From Achatina immaculata (lineage: Eukaryota > Mollusca > Gastropoda > Stylommatophora > Achatinidae): DNA of 64,000 nt. Made by a program: the position numbers and the translations under genes. The stretch is from NCBI GenBank assembly GCA_009760885.1, contig CM019714.1, positions 1,610,933 through 1,674,932 of the forward strand. The letters are read 5' to 3'. This document shows positions 33,091 to 44,667 of the stretch, one piece after another (position 1 is the stretch's first letter; each line of letters begins with the position of its first letter). The notes under the pieces are model-generated. The model was not told where the DNA came from, did not search any database, and saw nothing but the letters and a program-made list of their open reading frames with translations.

Positions 33091-34600
33091 ACATCTTGCG
33101 TAGAAATAATAAAGTTTCTTCATATAAACTAATTCTACATATTTCATTTTTGTTCAGTTCTTGGCCTTGCGAACTCACAATGTGTTAACAGATTTTTAAT
33201 ACTTTATACTACTTATCTTTCTTGTGTATATGCGTTCGTATAATATTAATTATGTGCAAGTAAAGCACACACACACACACACACATATGTAGGCGAAACG
33301 TGTCGAGTGACCTAACGACTGGCGGAAGTACGACGTCAGAGATTAGAAAGAGCGAAATGCATGGCGGCCACACCCAATGTGCGTCAGTTGTACAAGCTGT
33401 TGCTATTCGCGAGTATTTGGGCTAAAACTCAAAGGCCTGCATCATATACACTGAACAAGGTGACAGTAGAAGTAGTAAGTGACAGTGTGTCCGGTAAGTG
33501 ATGAGTGAATAAACTGATCTGACACTGATATGTGGACACTAGTTTTCTTCCGTGACAACTACATGTATGTGCTCTGCTGAGAACCGCCCCCTACACACAC
33601 AAGACATACAGACTAGTGACGTGTTCGTGTATCAAATTATTACAGCTGTTGTTCGATTACAACCATTGAATCGCGATTAATAGCATGATGAAAAACTTTA
33701 ATCTAGATTAACTGCATATTAATCCAAAATCCATATGTTTGTTTCACTTACATTAATATTATCAGCAATGGAATGGCCGGTTGCCTATGATGTAGTTCAT
33801 GGCTTCGTTATGACGGATCCACGGAGTATACTTCGTGGGATTGAAAAGAATGGGTTCATCTGTTAAACCAGTCAACTGTGACCAGCCTAACGTGGCTTTA
33901 TTGTCAAGGGCGGGTGGAAGTACACGGCAGTGAAGAGACAGACTTCCTTGTTAAGTGGGGGGGGGGGGGAGTTCTCTTTTACAGTGCAGAGCACAATAAA
34001 TAAATGAACGGTGTAGTCTTCCAGCTGACTTATATTGTATTGCTTCTGCTTGTCTGTTGTGCTGACTACAATTACTGATGTACAGACAGAAGACGACCAA
34101 ACACTCCCTGCAGTGATATAAACTTTACAGGACACACAGGACGATCACATACTGGCACACTGGAAGTATCTATCAAGACTGCATTACCTTGGCACTCACT
34201 TCCGGTTTATTCCGTGAACGTGATGATGATGATGGCTGACGGCGAAAATATATGGAAATGATTTCTCAGAAACATGCACACTCCTACACAAATAATTCCG
34301 AGCAGCTGTCTAGCCAAGTTACTAGGTTAGCACCATAAGAATTCAAGCTGGCTAACAACTATCACACACTTAACAAGACCACATTTCTCAACACAGACCG
34401 GACTACACTACCTTCTCACTCAGCAGCTGAAATCTTTCTCCTCTCTCTGAGCTGAAACTTTCGTCTCAGACCCAGAACACAAAGCCTTCTTTCCACGTGC
34501 AACGAATGACTTGAAAATATAAGATAAAACAAGCATGGGCCTAACTCTAACATAATAATTTAGAGTTATCCCTAGGGTTAGATACCCTAGACCAAATACT
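33091..34600. other. Unassigned sequence
   Basis: Contains (CA)n at 33268-33286 and a G-run at 33957-33970. No gene or recognisable element. 33290-33560 could be part of an LTR ('gagtgaataaactgatctg'), but no partner copy is visible. Confidence 0.4.
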
Positions 34601-34609
34601 ATCACACTG

Positions 34610-34935
34610 GACAGGCTAAAATAAATGGCAGCCTGACAATTGACAAGGGGAACATTGCTAAAGCCGTAAAGGAAAGACTGCGGGAAAATGAAGAAAGGGA
34701 ATGGAAGAAAAATGTACTTGTGAAGAGACTGCTAGAGCTAGAACAATTTAAGGGTGCTGGTAGGAACTCTGGACTGTGTGACAGAAAACGCATCGTAAAG
34801 AACCAACACTTGACTGAAACTATCAGCAAACATAATCTTGGATGGACGCTGCGGCATGCGGTGGGGCATAATATATGGGGCTGTCTTGAATGCGATGACG
34901 CCTAAATCTGAATTTGAAACTTTTAACCGTTGAAT
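34610..34935 (+). pseudogene. 3' end remnant of an RNase-H-bearing LINE family
   Basis: The stretch 'LTIDKGNIAKAVKERLRENE' to 'WGCLECDDA' and the trailing 'aatctgaatttgaa' resemble 61195-61520, which contains the 'GNELAERLA' RNase H end. No intact ORF. Confidence 0.5.
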
Positions 34936-35164
34936 ATTGTTGTACAAAGCATATTAAATTATTCCAGTTAGTTGAATAACAATTTTGATAAGAGAAAACA
35001 AAGAAGTATTTTATCAGCTGAAATTAAGAAGAGGAACAAAGAAACACACTATACAGTTCAAATATTTTCCTCGTATCAAGGGAGATATTACAATAATTAA
35101 AACCATACTAGAGGGAAACGAAAAAAAGGAAAAGGAAGAAGAGGTCGACAAAGATATAGATTGG

Positions 35165-35671
35165 TCATTCATTCATCTGCATGTCCTTTGTAGAACTTTG
35201 CCTCCCTAGCAGCTGTCCTGTAGACCTCTCGGTTGTAAGCTTGATGCCCTAAAGCGAATGGATCATTTGCAGATCATCAGCAGTGTGTTGCATCCATCTT
35301 CGCTTTATCTTCTTCTCTTTCTTTTCCCTATTATGTACCATTCCAAGACTGTTTTCTCCAAAATCTCATGATGTTTAATATGACCGAAATATTGTTTAAT
35401 CTTCTGTAGCATTTACATTCAAAGTCATCTATGTGTTTCTCAGCTGTTGTGTTAAGTGTCCAGGTCTCACAAGCATATGTTGCGATGGGAAACATGCATG
35501 CCCTTAAAAATCTTATTTTTGTAGTTCTGTCTGTTCCTCTCCACAGCTTTTTCAGTTGTTTTATTTTCCGAAGAGCGATGGATGTCCTCCTTTTAATTCC
35601 CTCATTGTATTCCAATTATTAGTTAGTAATGATCCCAGATATTCAAAATTCTCCACCTCTTCCAATTTGTC

Positions 35672-35713
<42 letters not shown>

Positions 35714-35950
35714 CTGCCTTATCAGTTGTCACCAATTTAGCTTTCTTTGGATTATGATAAAAGTTTTGCTCTTCACTGTTCTGACGGACTGACATAATTA
35801 GTTCTCCCATTTCTGTTTTTGTGGTTTAGTCAGTAATACTGTCTCATCAGCATATATAATGTATAATCTTTCACAGCCTCCAATTTTTATGGCATCGTAG
35901 TGCTACATCTTCTGTGACATTTCTTATTATATTTTCACTATACAAGTGTG
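35165..35950 (-). pseudogene. RTE-like LINE C-terminal half, degraded
   Basis: Minus strand: 'RYADD'-adjacent region near 35850-35950, 'IKRRTSIALRKIKQLKKLW', 'FLRACMFPIATYACETWTL', then the 3' end down to 'cattcatt' at 35164. Interrupted by an (AT)n run at 35677-35710. Much older than the copies in 1-9839. Confidence 0.82.
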
Positions 35951-36059
35951 GGATTTTGTATTGGTTATTAGTTAGGTGTGTTGAGATGGGGAGGAGTGTT
36001 AGTTCTAATGAGATGCCTGTACTGTTTATTCTGTGTGAATAAATATCACACGTTCCCAC

Positions 36060-36292
36060 TTTCAGACAGGCACTGACATGAAATCCTCAAGTAAATAGAA
36101 AAAGAGGAGGACCTAGACTTACTTGGAGAAGGAAAAGTATGACAGTGCTCAGAGACAAGGGATATACATGGAAGGAAACAGAGAATAATTCCAAGAACAG
36201 GGATGACTGGAGAGACTTTATCCGTGGCTTGTGCCCTCAAGGGAGTGAAAGGAGACGACGACGATGACGACGATGATGATGATGATGTTCCC
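36060..36292 (+). pseudogene. LINE 3' end with GAC/GAT tail
   Basis: Reads 'NRKRGGPRLTWRRKSMTVL', 'DKGYTWKETENN' and 'DWRDFIRGLCP', then (gacgatgat)n at 36254-36288. This is the common C-terminal motif of a LINE family followed by its microsatellite tail. Confidence 0.7.
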
Positions 36293-36610
36293 GCGTTCAC
36301 TTGAGACATTCTACGTTAATGAACACTAGGAAGACCAACAACAATGTTTTCATGTAAACAATCATTCAGAATGATTTCTTCTCCCGCGGTTATAATTCCG
36401 TCCTCGTACTAGTACAAGAAGGACTTCCGAGCTCGCTTAAAATCTGACATTCTAGGGCTCGTGACGTTACTGCAGCAATGAACAAATCACGTTGAAACTA
36501 GGTAAGAAGATAATCCTTTTCTTCTAACACAAAGCCATATGCTAGGATCATACACTCAATATGAAAATTGTCATTCAAATCGTGCACATAAAGATCCGTC
36601 AATAAAACTA

Positions 36611-36612
<2 letters not shown>

Positions 36613-36669
<57 letters not shown>

Positions 36670-36711
36670 GGAATCCATTCTGACCACAGTAGTGTTGCGT
36701 TTCTTTTTTTG

Positions 36712-36762
<51 letters not shown>

Positions 36763-36764
36763 GA
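36613..36764. repeat. Two (AT)n microsatellites
   Basis: TA runs at 36613-36665 and 36716-36760. Confidence 0.95.
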
Positions 36765-36844
36765 ATAAATTTAAAGACTTTTAACAATGAAATGATGCTG
36801 ATTAAATTTGGTTTGGACTTTTATTTTTTGTGACTGAGGCCTCC

Positions 36845-37845
36845 ATTTCAGTAAGGTGAATGGCCTCCTCTGGCCTGTATCAGAGGACGACATCTTCTTG
36901 ACATGGTTCCGATTAGTCGTTGGATTTGTTGCAGTGCAAAAGACAACTGTCGGAGTATGGTTGGCGCCACGTCTTGCTGGGGGATTTGTCTGTTGAGTTC
37001 ATCACATAAGTGTTCTAATGGTTCATGTCTGATGACATGGATAGCCACGGAATGGTCTGGACGTTGTTGTCAGCGAGGAACTAAGTGATGAGTTGTGCCA
37101 CATGAGGTCGAGCGTTATCCTGCTGAAAATTCGACCTGGCGCAGCCAGAAGTGGAAGGGCATGATGACAAAGAATTTAAGCGACGTATAGTTGGGCATTT
37201 AGGCGTCCTTCAATTTGCACCAGTTCACTTCTTCCCATGAAGTTGATCGTCCCCTACACCAGTACACCTTCACCACCATGTGGAGGAGCCTCATCCTTGC
37301 AGTTCTCGGCATAGTCTCATGGACTCTGCGGTAAACTCTTCTCCGTCTGTCGTGTCGTTGGAGCAGAAAGAATGATTCATCACTAAACCAAACCGTTCTC
37401 CAGTTATTCTCAACGGTCCATTGACGATGGTCGTTCGCCAACTGCAGCCGGTTCTGACTATGCCGGTCCGTAAGAACAGGACCTCTGTAGGGTTTTCTAG
37501 CCCAAAAACCAGCGTAGTGCAGCCGGTTCCTGACAGTTTGATCTGAAATTCGACGAGCTGCTGTCATTGACTGGACTTTTGAGGACGCAGATGCAAATCG
37601 ATTCCTGTGATGACGCAGCCGTATGATGCGGTCTTCGGCAGGAGTTGTGACTATGGGTCTTCTACTGCGCGGCCGGTCTGCAACTGAGCCCGTTTCTTGA
37701 AATTTTCTCCAAAGGCGACTAATGGTGCTTCTAACCACATTAAATTGTCTGGCCACTACACTTTGTGACTTCCAGTCTGTAAACATCCATTGATGATGAG
37801 TCGTTGTTCTGTAGTGAGATAAGCCATACTTACGCATTGAATTTT
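36845..37845 (-). pseudogene. Tc1-like transposase pseudogene 1
   Basis: N-terminal paired-like helix-turn-helix ('SQSVVARQFNVVRSTISRLW', 'GSVADRPRSRRP'), then 'RISDQTVRNRLHYAGFWARK', 'RGPVLTDRHSQNRLQLANDH' and the catalytic-core start 'WRTVWFSDESFFLLQ'. These are open at 37199-37837. Beyond 37260 the frame is disturbed. A second frame (36848-37048) holds a degenerate C-terminus with 'EPLEHLCDELNRQIPQ', where the family has 'EHLWDEL'. Coding sequence is about 330 codons overall, normal for Tc1, but it is broken. Clear terminal inverted repeats were not found. Confidence 0.85.
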
Positions 37846-38070
37846 CAAATGAATTGATTCGAGGAGCATCAATCTTTTATAGGCATTCAATAACATGGTC
37901 AGTGAGTTTTGTGTTCAGTAAATATCACGGGATTATCGTGAATCTGTCATGAGTTATTGTCAAAAATGCTGTTTTGACTAGTGTCGCTTTTCTGTGCTCA
38001 TGAATCATCTGCTGAGTACAATTCAGGTCGGCAGGTGAAGTTCATGTCCAAGTGAACGTTTCAAGCAATT

Positions 38071-38076
<6 letters not shown>

Positions 38077-38127
<51 letters not shown>
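38077..38127. repeat. (AT)n microsatellite
   Basis: TA run. Confidence 0.95.
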
Positions 38128-38128
<1 letters not shown>

Positions 38129-38307
38129 GTCTAGGGGCATTCTCAAAAACAGCGGCCGTAAGAATTTACACGTGTATATATTTTAACACTGAATCATCCG
38201 CTATGCTTCTTCATAATATACGAAAATAAGTATCGTGAATATATAACATATACCTATATCTGCCTTAATATACATATGCACATATGAACGTTTGTTCAAT
38301 GAGGCAA

Positions 38308-38430
38308 TCAGCGACCCATAGCTGATATGCTAGCGTCAGGTTTAGCGAACCATAGCTGATATGCTAGCGTCAGGTTTAGCGGACCATAGCTGATATGCTA
38401 GCGCCAGGTTTAGCGAACCATAGCTGACCA
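38308..38430. repeat. 34-bp tandem repeat (~3.5 units)
   Basis: Units of 'ccatagctgatatgctagcg' plus 'tcaggtttagcga', with single-base differences. Confidence 0.9.
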
Positions 38431-38930
38431 AGACCCTGTCCCACCTCTCCGTGGTACCCCCAGTAACAGGCCTAGCCTGGCTAACGGGACAGGGATCGCC
38501 ATAGTCCCCATGGTGGTGGAGTCTACTAAAGAAGCATTGCACACCCCCCTGCTTTTTAGCTGTACTCCGGGTGTGAAAAGTAGCCGCCATAACCCCCCCC
38601 CCTCCACGCCGATACACTGCTGTGCCTCAACACTCTACAGCATCAGCTACAAAGAACAACAGCTCACAGTTACAGGGAGTTCGTACAAGTACTTTTTACC
38701 TGCTCGCACGCGTGTTTGTTAGAGTGACTCTGAATGAATGATCATATTCACTCATTGCTATTTCACTATATATAGTGTTATAACATCTACTTTTACTTGA
38801 GTAGGTGTTTGATATGTGTGTGTGTGTGTGTGGGGGGGGGGGGAGGCGGTTGACTCTATACAACATACTCGCTTCCACCTCACAAAAACTCATCACAAAT
38901 TCCACAATCAAATATATACTGTAAAAAAAA
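38431..38930. other. Unassigned sequence
   Basis: Contains C-runs (38588-38600), (GT)n at 38815-38831 and a G-run. No gene. Confidence 0.4.
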
Positions 38931-40245
38931 ACGCATCACTACTGATGACCCAATTTTAGCCATAACTTTGATGTTCTCTAGCTTTTTAAATTGAGTGAAT
39001 CACATTTTCAAGTTTAACACAATAATACCTAAGGGTATAAACACTCACTTAACAGTTTCTTGCATCTGTGTGACGAGAATTTGTTAGTCCCAGGGGTTCT
39101 CAATTTAGTATGGTGTGTGGCCTCCGCTTGCATCGATCAGCGACTGGCATCGCTGGGCATAGATGCGATCAGATGTCTGATGTGCGCCTGTGGGATGGCT
39201 GCCCATTCTTCCTGGAGTGCCTGCCACAGATCACGACGAGTGGTTGGAGAAACGTTTCGGCAACAAACACGTCTTTGCAGCTCATCCCATAGGTGCTCGA
39301 TCGGATTCATGTCTGGAGACAGAGATGGCCAGGGAAGGGTGAGAATGTTGCTGGCAGTCAGGAACTGTGTGGTGAACCGTGCAGAATGGGGTGTGGCGTT
39401 GTCCTGTTGAAACATAGACCTTTGCGTAGCCAAAAATGGAAGGACATGGGGTCGAAGAATTTCATTGACGTATCGTTGCGCATTCAAGCCTCCTTCAGTC
39501 TGCACCAGTGGACTCCTTCCGTTGAAATTGATCATTCCCCATACCATTACACCTCAACCACCGTGCGGCGGAGCTTCATCAACGCAATTTTGGGCACAAC
39601 GTTCATTTGGCCTACGGTAGACGCTTCTCTGCATATCATGGCGGTGCAACAAAAAGGAAGATTCGTCACTAAACCAGACACGTCTCCATTGATTGTTAGT
39701 TGTCCAGGCCCGATGCTGGTTGGCCAAAACAAGTCGATTTAGGCGATGGCGTCTCGTTAAGACAGGACCTCGTTGAGATCGTCGTGCCACCAATCCAGCT
39801 TCATGCAGTTTATTCCAGATAGTTTGATCAGACACACGACGTCCTGCAAGCAATGACTGGGCACGTGAGGAAGCTGTTGTAAACCAGTTTCTGAGGTGAT
39901 GAACCAGAATAAAGCGATCATCAGCTGCTGTTGTCACTCTGGGCCATCCACTGCGGTGCTGGTCTTCAGCTGAGCCAGTGGCTTGGAAACGTGCCAAAGT
40001 CGACTGATGGTACTCTGTTGCACGGTTAAATGCCTGGCAACCTGACTTTGCCGACCAATAGCAATTTTCGCAAATTTTGCGATAGACGAGCCATAATTGT
40101 CTGCTTGAAAATTAACTGAATTTGTTTGTGTAACCTCATCATTTTATAGGGTTTCATTTGCGTTGGAAGTGAGTTGTGCTCACCACAAAAATCACAACTT
40201 TTCCATAAACTGAGTTATGGTAAAAAAAAATGCGTGATTAGCAAG
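38931..40245 (-). mobile_element. Tc1-like element 2 (approximate span)
   Basis: Outer limits are set by loosely inverted ends: 'aacgcatcac' with 'ttagccataact' near 38929-38965, and 'agttatgg' to 'atgcgtgatta' near 40212-40240. The ends are imperfect and the exact boundaries uncertain. Confidence 0.45.
39120..40100 (-). pseudogene. Tc1-like transposase pseudogene 2
   Basis: N-terminal helix-turn-helix remnants around 40010-40095 ('QSQVARHLTVQQSTISRLWH'), frameshifted into 39554-39997: 'GSAEDQHRSGWPRVTTAADD', 'RRVSDQTIWNKLHEAGLVAR' and the first catalytic aspartate in 'WRRVWFSDESSFLLH'. After another shift near 39550, 39137-39547 reads 'MVWGMINFNGRSPLV', the second aspartate in 'FQQDNATPHSARFT', and the DD34E-like third residue in 'SPDMNPIEHLWDELQRRV'. 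All three catalytic residues are recognisable. The frame is broken at least twice. It is younger than the copy at 36845-37845. Confidence 0.9.
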
Positions 40246-40363
40246 GGCAGCTTCTGTGTTCTGGCTATACACGAGAATAGCAAAATTCACACTAAATCAT
40301 GGACTTGATATCATAGTGACAATTTTTGGTTTGGTTTGAGATACCCGGGAAAAATATTTTGTC

Positions 40364-40365
<2 letters not shown>

Positions 40366-40424
<59 letters not shown>

Positions 40425-40425
40425 A
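40366..40425. repeat. (AT)n microsatellite
   Basis: TA run with one internal break. Confidence 0.95.
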
Positions 40426-40741
40426 ATGAAGCTTGTATAAGCTATGCGTTTCTTTTTCTGGACAGTATATAAAAACCACTAACGATAACTTCTCAGCCGT
40501 ACTACGAAAACGTAGCTCCCCCAATAGTGTTGGCACCCCTTCTTGGCCGACCGTTTAGACCTCGACTAACTCTGCACGCACACACACACTCACACACATA
40601 TTACACACACATACTGATTATTATTACACGGTTCGGGTCAGCCTGTCCGTCGGTGCTGCTCACACATTGTTCGACTGGCTGGTCGGCCTTCTCTCATTAC
40701 CTTCGTACTTACATCTGGGTCATTGTCATCTATCCTATTAA

Positions 40742-40850
40742 GTAAGTAAGGTGACAGTGTACACCCCTGACGGATCCCTTGTTTTATGTTTGTACAATCT
40801 GTTGTTTCACCATTTATTCTTACTTCTTCTCTGTGGTCTAGATACAGCAG
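40742..40850 (-). pseudogene. Short RTE-like LINE fragment
   Basis: Reverse strand matches the 'INGETT' to 'QGVRQGCTLSPY' RT segment. Both ends truncated. Confidence 0.75.
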
Positions 40851-40942
40851 TGGTTGCTCTATGTATCTAGATACAGCAGTGGTTGCTCTATGATCTAGAT
40901 ACAGCGGTGGTTGCTCTATTTATCTAGATACAGCAGTGACCG
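40846..40942. repeat. ~29-bp tandem repeat grown from the LINE end
   Basis: Three to four copies of 'atctagatacagcagtggtt' plus 'gctctatgt'. The first unit is LINE sequence ('tctagatacagcagtg' also occurs at 28109-28124), so the array arose by local duplication of the LINE edge. Confidence 0.8.
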
Positions 40943-41019
40943 CTTGCACTGTGGAGACGGAGGACAGAACTAGTTGAAGGAACTTTGCGTCCGACCTAAT
41001 GCTGAGAATATGGCACACG

Positions 41020-41240
41020 ATAATGGCAGTGATGATGATAATGATAATTATAATGATGATGATAATGATGATTATAATGATGATAATAATGACGATTAAT
41101 ATGATTCTTTTTCTGCGTTTGAGGTTGTTGGTCACTTCAGATCCTGATCCCTGTCGACATGGCAAAGCCATTATAATGATTATTATAATGATGATGACAA
41201 TGATGATTATAATGATGATGAAGATGATGATGATGAATTT
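41020..41240. repeat. GAT/AAT-type microsatellites
   Basis: Two imperfect runs (41029-41100 and 41168-41236) of 'gatgataatgat' units flanking 65 bp of unique sequence. Confidence 0.9.
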
Positions 41241-41522
41241 TTATTCATTAAAAGATTGCTTTAACGTGTACCTAGTTGCAGATATAAATAAAAAGAGAGA
41301 AATGGAGAGCGAGAGAGAGAGAGAGAGAGTTAAATATGTCACTTGATTTTTTCTTTCTTTTCTGATTACAGAAAGTAACGTTAGATGTTACTTCAGAGAT
41401 CCGTGCTCTGTGACTTCTTAGATGTAAGTGCTCTGTGACGTATCAGGGATTAATGATCAGTAAATCATGAAAGATCATTGTTCTGTGACACTTCAGGGAT
41501 CGGCGCTCAGTGACACTTCTGG

Positions 41523-41675
41523 ATTAGACCTCGAAAAAATCGTAGGCACAGCACTTTGAGAGAAAGAAAAATCACAAGAGACTTACGTGGGATTCGAACC
41601 ACGAACTCAGGTAGGCCGAGCAGCCGTCTAGCCACGAAAGAACAGCGTACCAGCGAACTACATTACCTCGCAGGA
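41523..41675 (-). mobile_element. tRNA-derived SINE
   Basis: On the minus strand a tRNA-like head is seen: A-box-like 'gtggctagacggctgc' and a canonical B box 'ggttcgaatcc' (41590-41600, reverse). The body ends 'cgattttttcgaggtc'. A related copy at 61825-61955 shares head and body, which makes a repeat family more likely than a lone tRNA gene. Confidence 0.75.
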
Positions 41676-41689
41676 TCTGTGACTCTTCA

Positions 41690-41775
41690 GTGTTCATTGC
41701 ACTGATCTGTGTTCAGTGCTCTGATCTGTGTTAAGTGCTCTGATCTGTGTTCAGTGCTCTGATCTGTGTTCATTG
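41690..41775. repeat. ~19-bp tandem repeat
   Basis: Four to five units of 'tgctctgatctgtgttcag'. Confidence 0.85.
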
Positions 41776-42145
41776 ACTCAGAAACAATCACTTCTCAGTG
41801 GTTTACCAAAGGTCATTAACCAGCCCTGTGATAAGTTGCGGCCCTTATTTCACGTAGTTTTATTTGTAGACTCCAAAGTGTTACAAAACTTTTGTAAGTA
41901 GCAGAAATATCCGTGATATTTTTCATATGTCTGATAAAAATCTGATTTAACTTAATATTCTAACAGCTTTAAAAATAAACTGTTAAGCACCTAAACTACC
42001 ACTAAGAATTGTGTGTTAGTTTTAGAAAATGTCTAAAACAGATCTGATACATGGAAAACAAAATATTACCACACAAAAGATTACGTGACCATTTCTGACT
42101 GAAGTTAAAAAAAAAGACCAACTTTATCTTAAATTACAGTTGTGA

Positions 42146-43519
42146 ATGCTTCTAATATTCCTGAACATTCAGTACAGACTAAGATATCTTGAACAGTTGA
42201 GAGTATTATTTCAATATTTATCTCATGACAACATGAAGGAACCATCAGATATTGACCTACTTCTAATAGGGAAAACCGGAAGTGGAAAGAGTGCAACTGG
42301 AAACAGTATTCTCAGACGAAGGGCTTTCAAAAGTAGGTCAAGCACTTCGTCAGTGACCACTAAAGTTGATTATGAGGTATCTGAATTTGCTGGTAGAGTT
42401 ATCAAAGTGGTAGATGGTCCAGGAGTTGGGGACACGAGATTAGATAATAAAGAAGCTATCAACTTGGTTCAGTCGGCCATGGAGTATGCCATCACTGCGA
42501 ATCCCCGTGGCTACCATGCTTTACTTCTGGTCCACAGATATGGTGGGAGATACACAGCTGAAGATCAAGACACCGTTGCCTTCTTAAAGAAAGTATTTGG
42601 TGAATCTTTTGTCAGAGATTATTGTATTTTTGTACTGACTTGTGGAGATAATTTTGTAAAAGAAGGTTTAGTTGAAGACTTTGAGGGCTGGTGCAAAGAA
42701 CAAACTGGGGTGTTTGCGGAACTCATGAAGGAATGTGACAATAGAGTATTACTTTTTGATAATACTACAAAAGATGAGAGAAAAAAGTGTGATCAAATAG
42801 AAAAGCTGCTCAAGATGGTGGATAGCTTAAGTTCTCAAGGTCACAGATACACAGATGAAAATTTTACAAGGGCCAGAGAAGCGAGAGAAAGGTTCATACT
42901 AGAAGCAAAGGAGCCAGTGATTCGTGAGGAAACAATGACAGAGATAAGTCTGATTATGTTCAAAGTTCAGAACTTACAAGAACAAGATGACCTGAAAATG
43001 AAAATCGAGCCTCTTGAAAATCTCCTGATACGGGCTGAGAATTTGTGCCACAGCATCTCCTCACAAGATCGTGGGACCGGTGTTTTGCGCAATTTACTTG
43101 ATACTGCGAGGTCGGTCCAGAGAACAGTAAATGAGGAGGTGAAATTCTGCCACGCAATGTTGAAAGAAAGAGAAAGACTTATGAAACGAGAAGAAGAAAC
43201 TAGAAGAATCATGGAAGAAAAACTAAGAAAACACGAGGAGGAATTTGAAAACAGACTTAGAGAAGAACGTTTCAGGCAAGAAAAACGCAGAAAGGTCGAA
43301 GTGGAACGAGAGGAGATGCGACATGAAGAGGAAAAAACGAGACAGAAAGAAATGATGAAATTTAAAAGAAAGCTCCAGAAAGAACTGGAAGAAGAACAAA
43401 AGAAACAGAAACAAAAGATGGAAGAACTGGAAAAGAAATACCAGGAAATTAAATACAAAAACAATGAATGTTTCTTATACGATCTTAAGAGACATATCTT
43501 CCTTTTCATTCCAAAATAA
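42146..43519 (+). CDS. AIG1/GIMAP-family GTPase with C-terminal coiled coil
   Basis: GTP-binding protein of the AIG1/GIMAP family, implicated in immune and stress responses in molluscs and in lymphocyte survival in vertebrates. The P-loop 'GKTGSGKSATGNS' is at residues 42-54, the switch region 'SVTTKVDYEV' follows, G3 is 'DGPGVGDTR', the family-typical 'GYHALLLVHRYGGRYTAEDQ' comes next, and G4 is 'TCGD'. Residues ~250-340 are helical linker. Residues ~345-440 form a strongly charged coiled coil ('MKREEETRRIMEEKLRKHEE' onward). No transmembrane segment is obvious. The ORF opens at 42146, but the family domain starts just after Met30 (42233, 'MKEPSDIDLLLIG'). A splice-acceptor-like 'ttaaattacag' ends at ~42137, so an upstream exon or a start at 42233 is possible. 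The ORF is intact. Its tail and 3' flank were the source, or a sister, of the fragments at 6260-7320 and 21915-22796. Confidence 0.9.
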   Translation: MLLIFLNIQYRLRYLEQLRVLFQYLSHDNMKEPSDIDLLLIGKTGSGKSATGNSILRRRAFKSRSSTSSVTTKVDYEVSEFAGRVIKVVDGPGVGDTRLDNKEAINLVQSAMEYAITANPRGYHALLLVHRYGGRYTAEDQDTVAFLKKVFGESFVRDYCIFVLTCGDNFVKEGLVEDFEGWCKEQTGVFAELMKECDNRVLLFDNTTKDERKKCDQIEKLLKMVDSLSSQGHRYTDENFTRAREARERFILEAKEPVIREETMTEISLIMFKVQNLQEQDDLKMKIEPLENLLIRAENLCHSISSQDRGTGVLRNLLDTARSVQRTVNEEVKFCHAMLKERERLMKREEETRRIMEEKLRKHEEEFENRLREERFRQEKRRKVEVEREEMRHEEEKTRQKEMMKFKRKLQKELEEEQKKQKQKMEELEKKYQEIKYKNNECFLYDLKRHIFLFIPK

Positions 43520-44340
43520 TAAATATTGGTTTTCCTAAATATCAGCAGAGTAGGAATCTAGACATAGAAATGCATTCTTCCGCTTTAAAATGTATAACCT
43601 GAGAATATGGCATGAGACAGTCAAATATTAAGCCATTCTATTCCTGTCATACATAATATGTGGAACATATCTAAAAGTTGTGAGCTTTCAATGGGCTTAT
43701 AAACTGTTACGTATGGTCAAATACTGTAGAACTGAACACATTATTTGCAAATTTATATATCTTCTCAGAATCTTATTATAAATGATTGTGTGTGCCCGCG
43801 ATCAGAAATATTGTTTAAGAAATAAAATCTGACTCGAAGAACTTCTGACAGGTGCTGGAGATTCCGGTTGAACGACTTCATGGACATTTATTAAGTTCAC
43901 AGACAATACGCGTGAATGTTTTCTTTTTTTGAATGGGTGAAAGTTATAATCTACTCTGATTACTTTTAAAAGTTCTGTTGCTGGAATGATTTTAAAGTGT
44001 GTCTTAATGTTTTGAAATATGTTTAATCATTCAAATATTTTTTTTTCCTATTAAACAGTCACAGCATTTACATTTTACTAGGACACGACACGTTTTACTA
44101 TTTTTAATATTTGTAGCAGTTTGAAAGTATAAACTGCCGACAATAGAAACACAACAGAGTATGTTTAGTTATTTCATTTTACAGTATTTTTAAAAAAAAT
44201 CCATTTAGAAGGCTCATTTTTAGTTTAATTGTAATGAGCGAATCAAAGAAAATTAGGCTGGCTTAATTTGTTGAAAAATATATAATATAAATATCATTTT
44301 ATAACTTCTTAATATTTACAAAAATCAAACTATTTCCGGG
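43520..44340 (+). other. GIMAP 3' UTR and flank
   Basis: Contains 'ataataaatattgg' and several AATAAA-like signals. Homologous to 22110-22920 and, in its distal part, to 9840-9990 (forward). No ORF. Confidence 0.75.
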
Positions 44341-44341
44341 A

Positions 44342-44351
44342 CATTACAAAC

Positions 44352-44394
<43 letters not shown>

Positions 44395-44396
44395 AT
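44342..44396. repeat. (AT)n microsatellite
   Basis: TA run interrupting the homology with the duplicated segments. Confidence 0.95.
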
Positions 44397-44622
44397 CTGA
44401 ACCTTAAGTGCCCAGGGCACACGGGGCTTCCGCAAGGGTTTTCCACAAATGCCTGTCCTTTGCCTTTTTTTTCTGCTCTTGCCCAGGTGAGCCCTCTATT
44501 GCTCAACATCCTTTCTGTTGTTCTTCTCCATGTCTCTTTTGGTCTGCCCTTACTTCTGTTCCCCTGTGATGTTCATCTTAGTGCTATTTTTGGTAGTGAG
44601 TTGTCACTATCAAAAATATACT
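44395..44622 (-). mobile_element. LINE 3' end ('EAPCALGT' family)
   Basis: Reverse strand repeats the 3' end seen at 983-1259. It is a separate insertion next to an (AT)n run. Confidence 0.85.
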
Positions 44623-44623
44623 A

Positions 44624-44624
<1 letters not shown>

Positions 44625-44667
<43 letters not shown>
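44625..44667. repeat. (AT)n microsatellite
   Basis: TA run between two LINE fragments. Confidence 0.95.

Noticed and set aside
33290..33560. Solo LTR
   Set aside because: AATAAA-like signal present, but no partner copy, no TG/CA ends and no target duplication could be identified.
38931..40245. Intact autonomous Tc1 element
   Set aside because: Transposase frame broken at least twice and the terminal repeats match only loosely.
41590..41600. Possible tRNA gene from a canonical B box
   Set aside because: No cloverleaf stems and a second copy with the same non-tRNA body, so it is treated as a SINE.
42967..43509. 180-codon minus-strand ORF
   Set aside because: Antisense shadow of the GIMAP coiled-coil coding region (Ser/Phe-rich).
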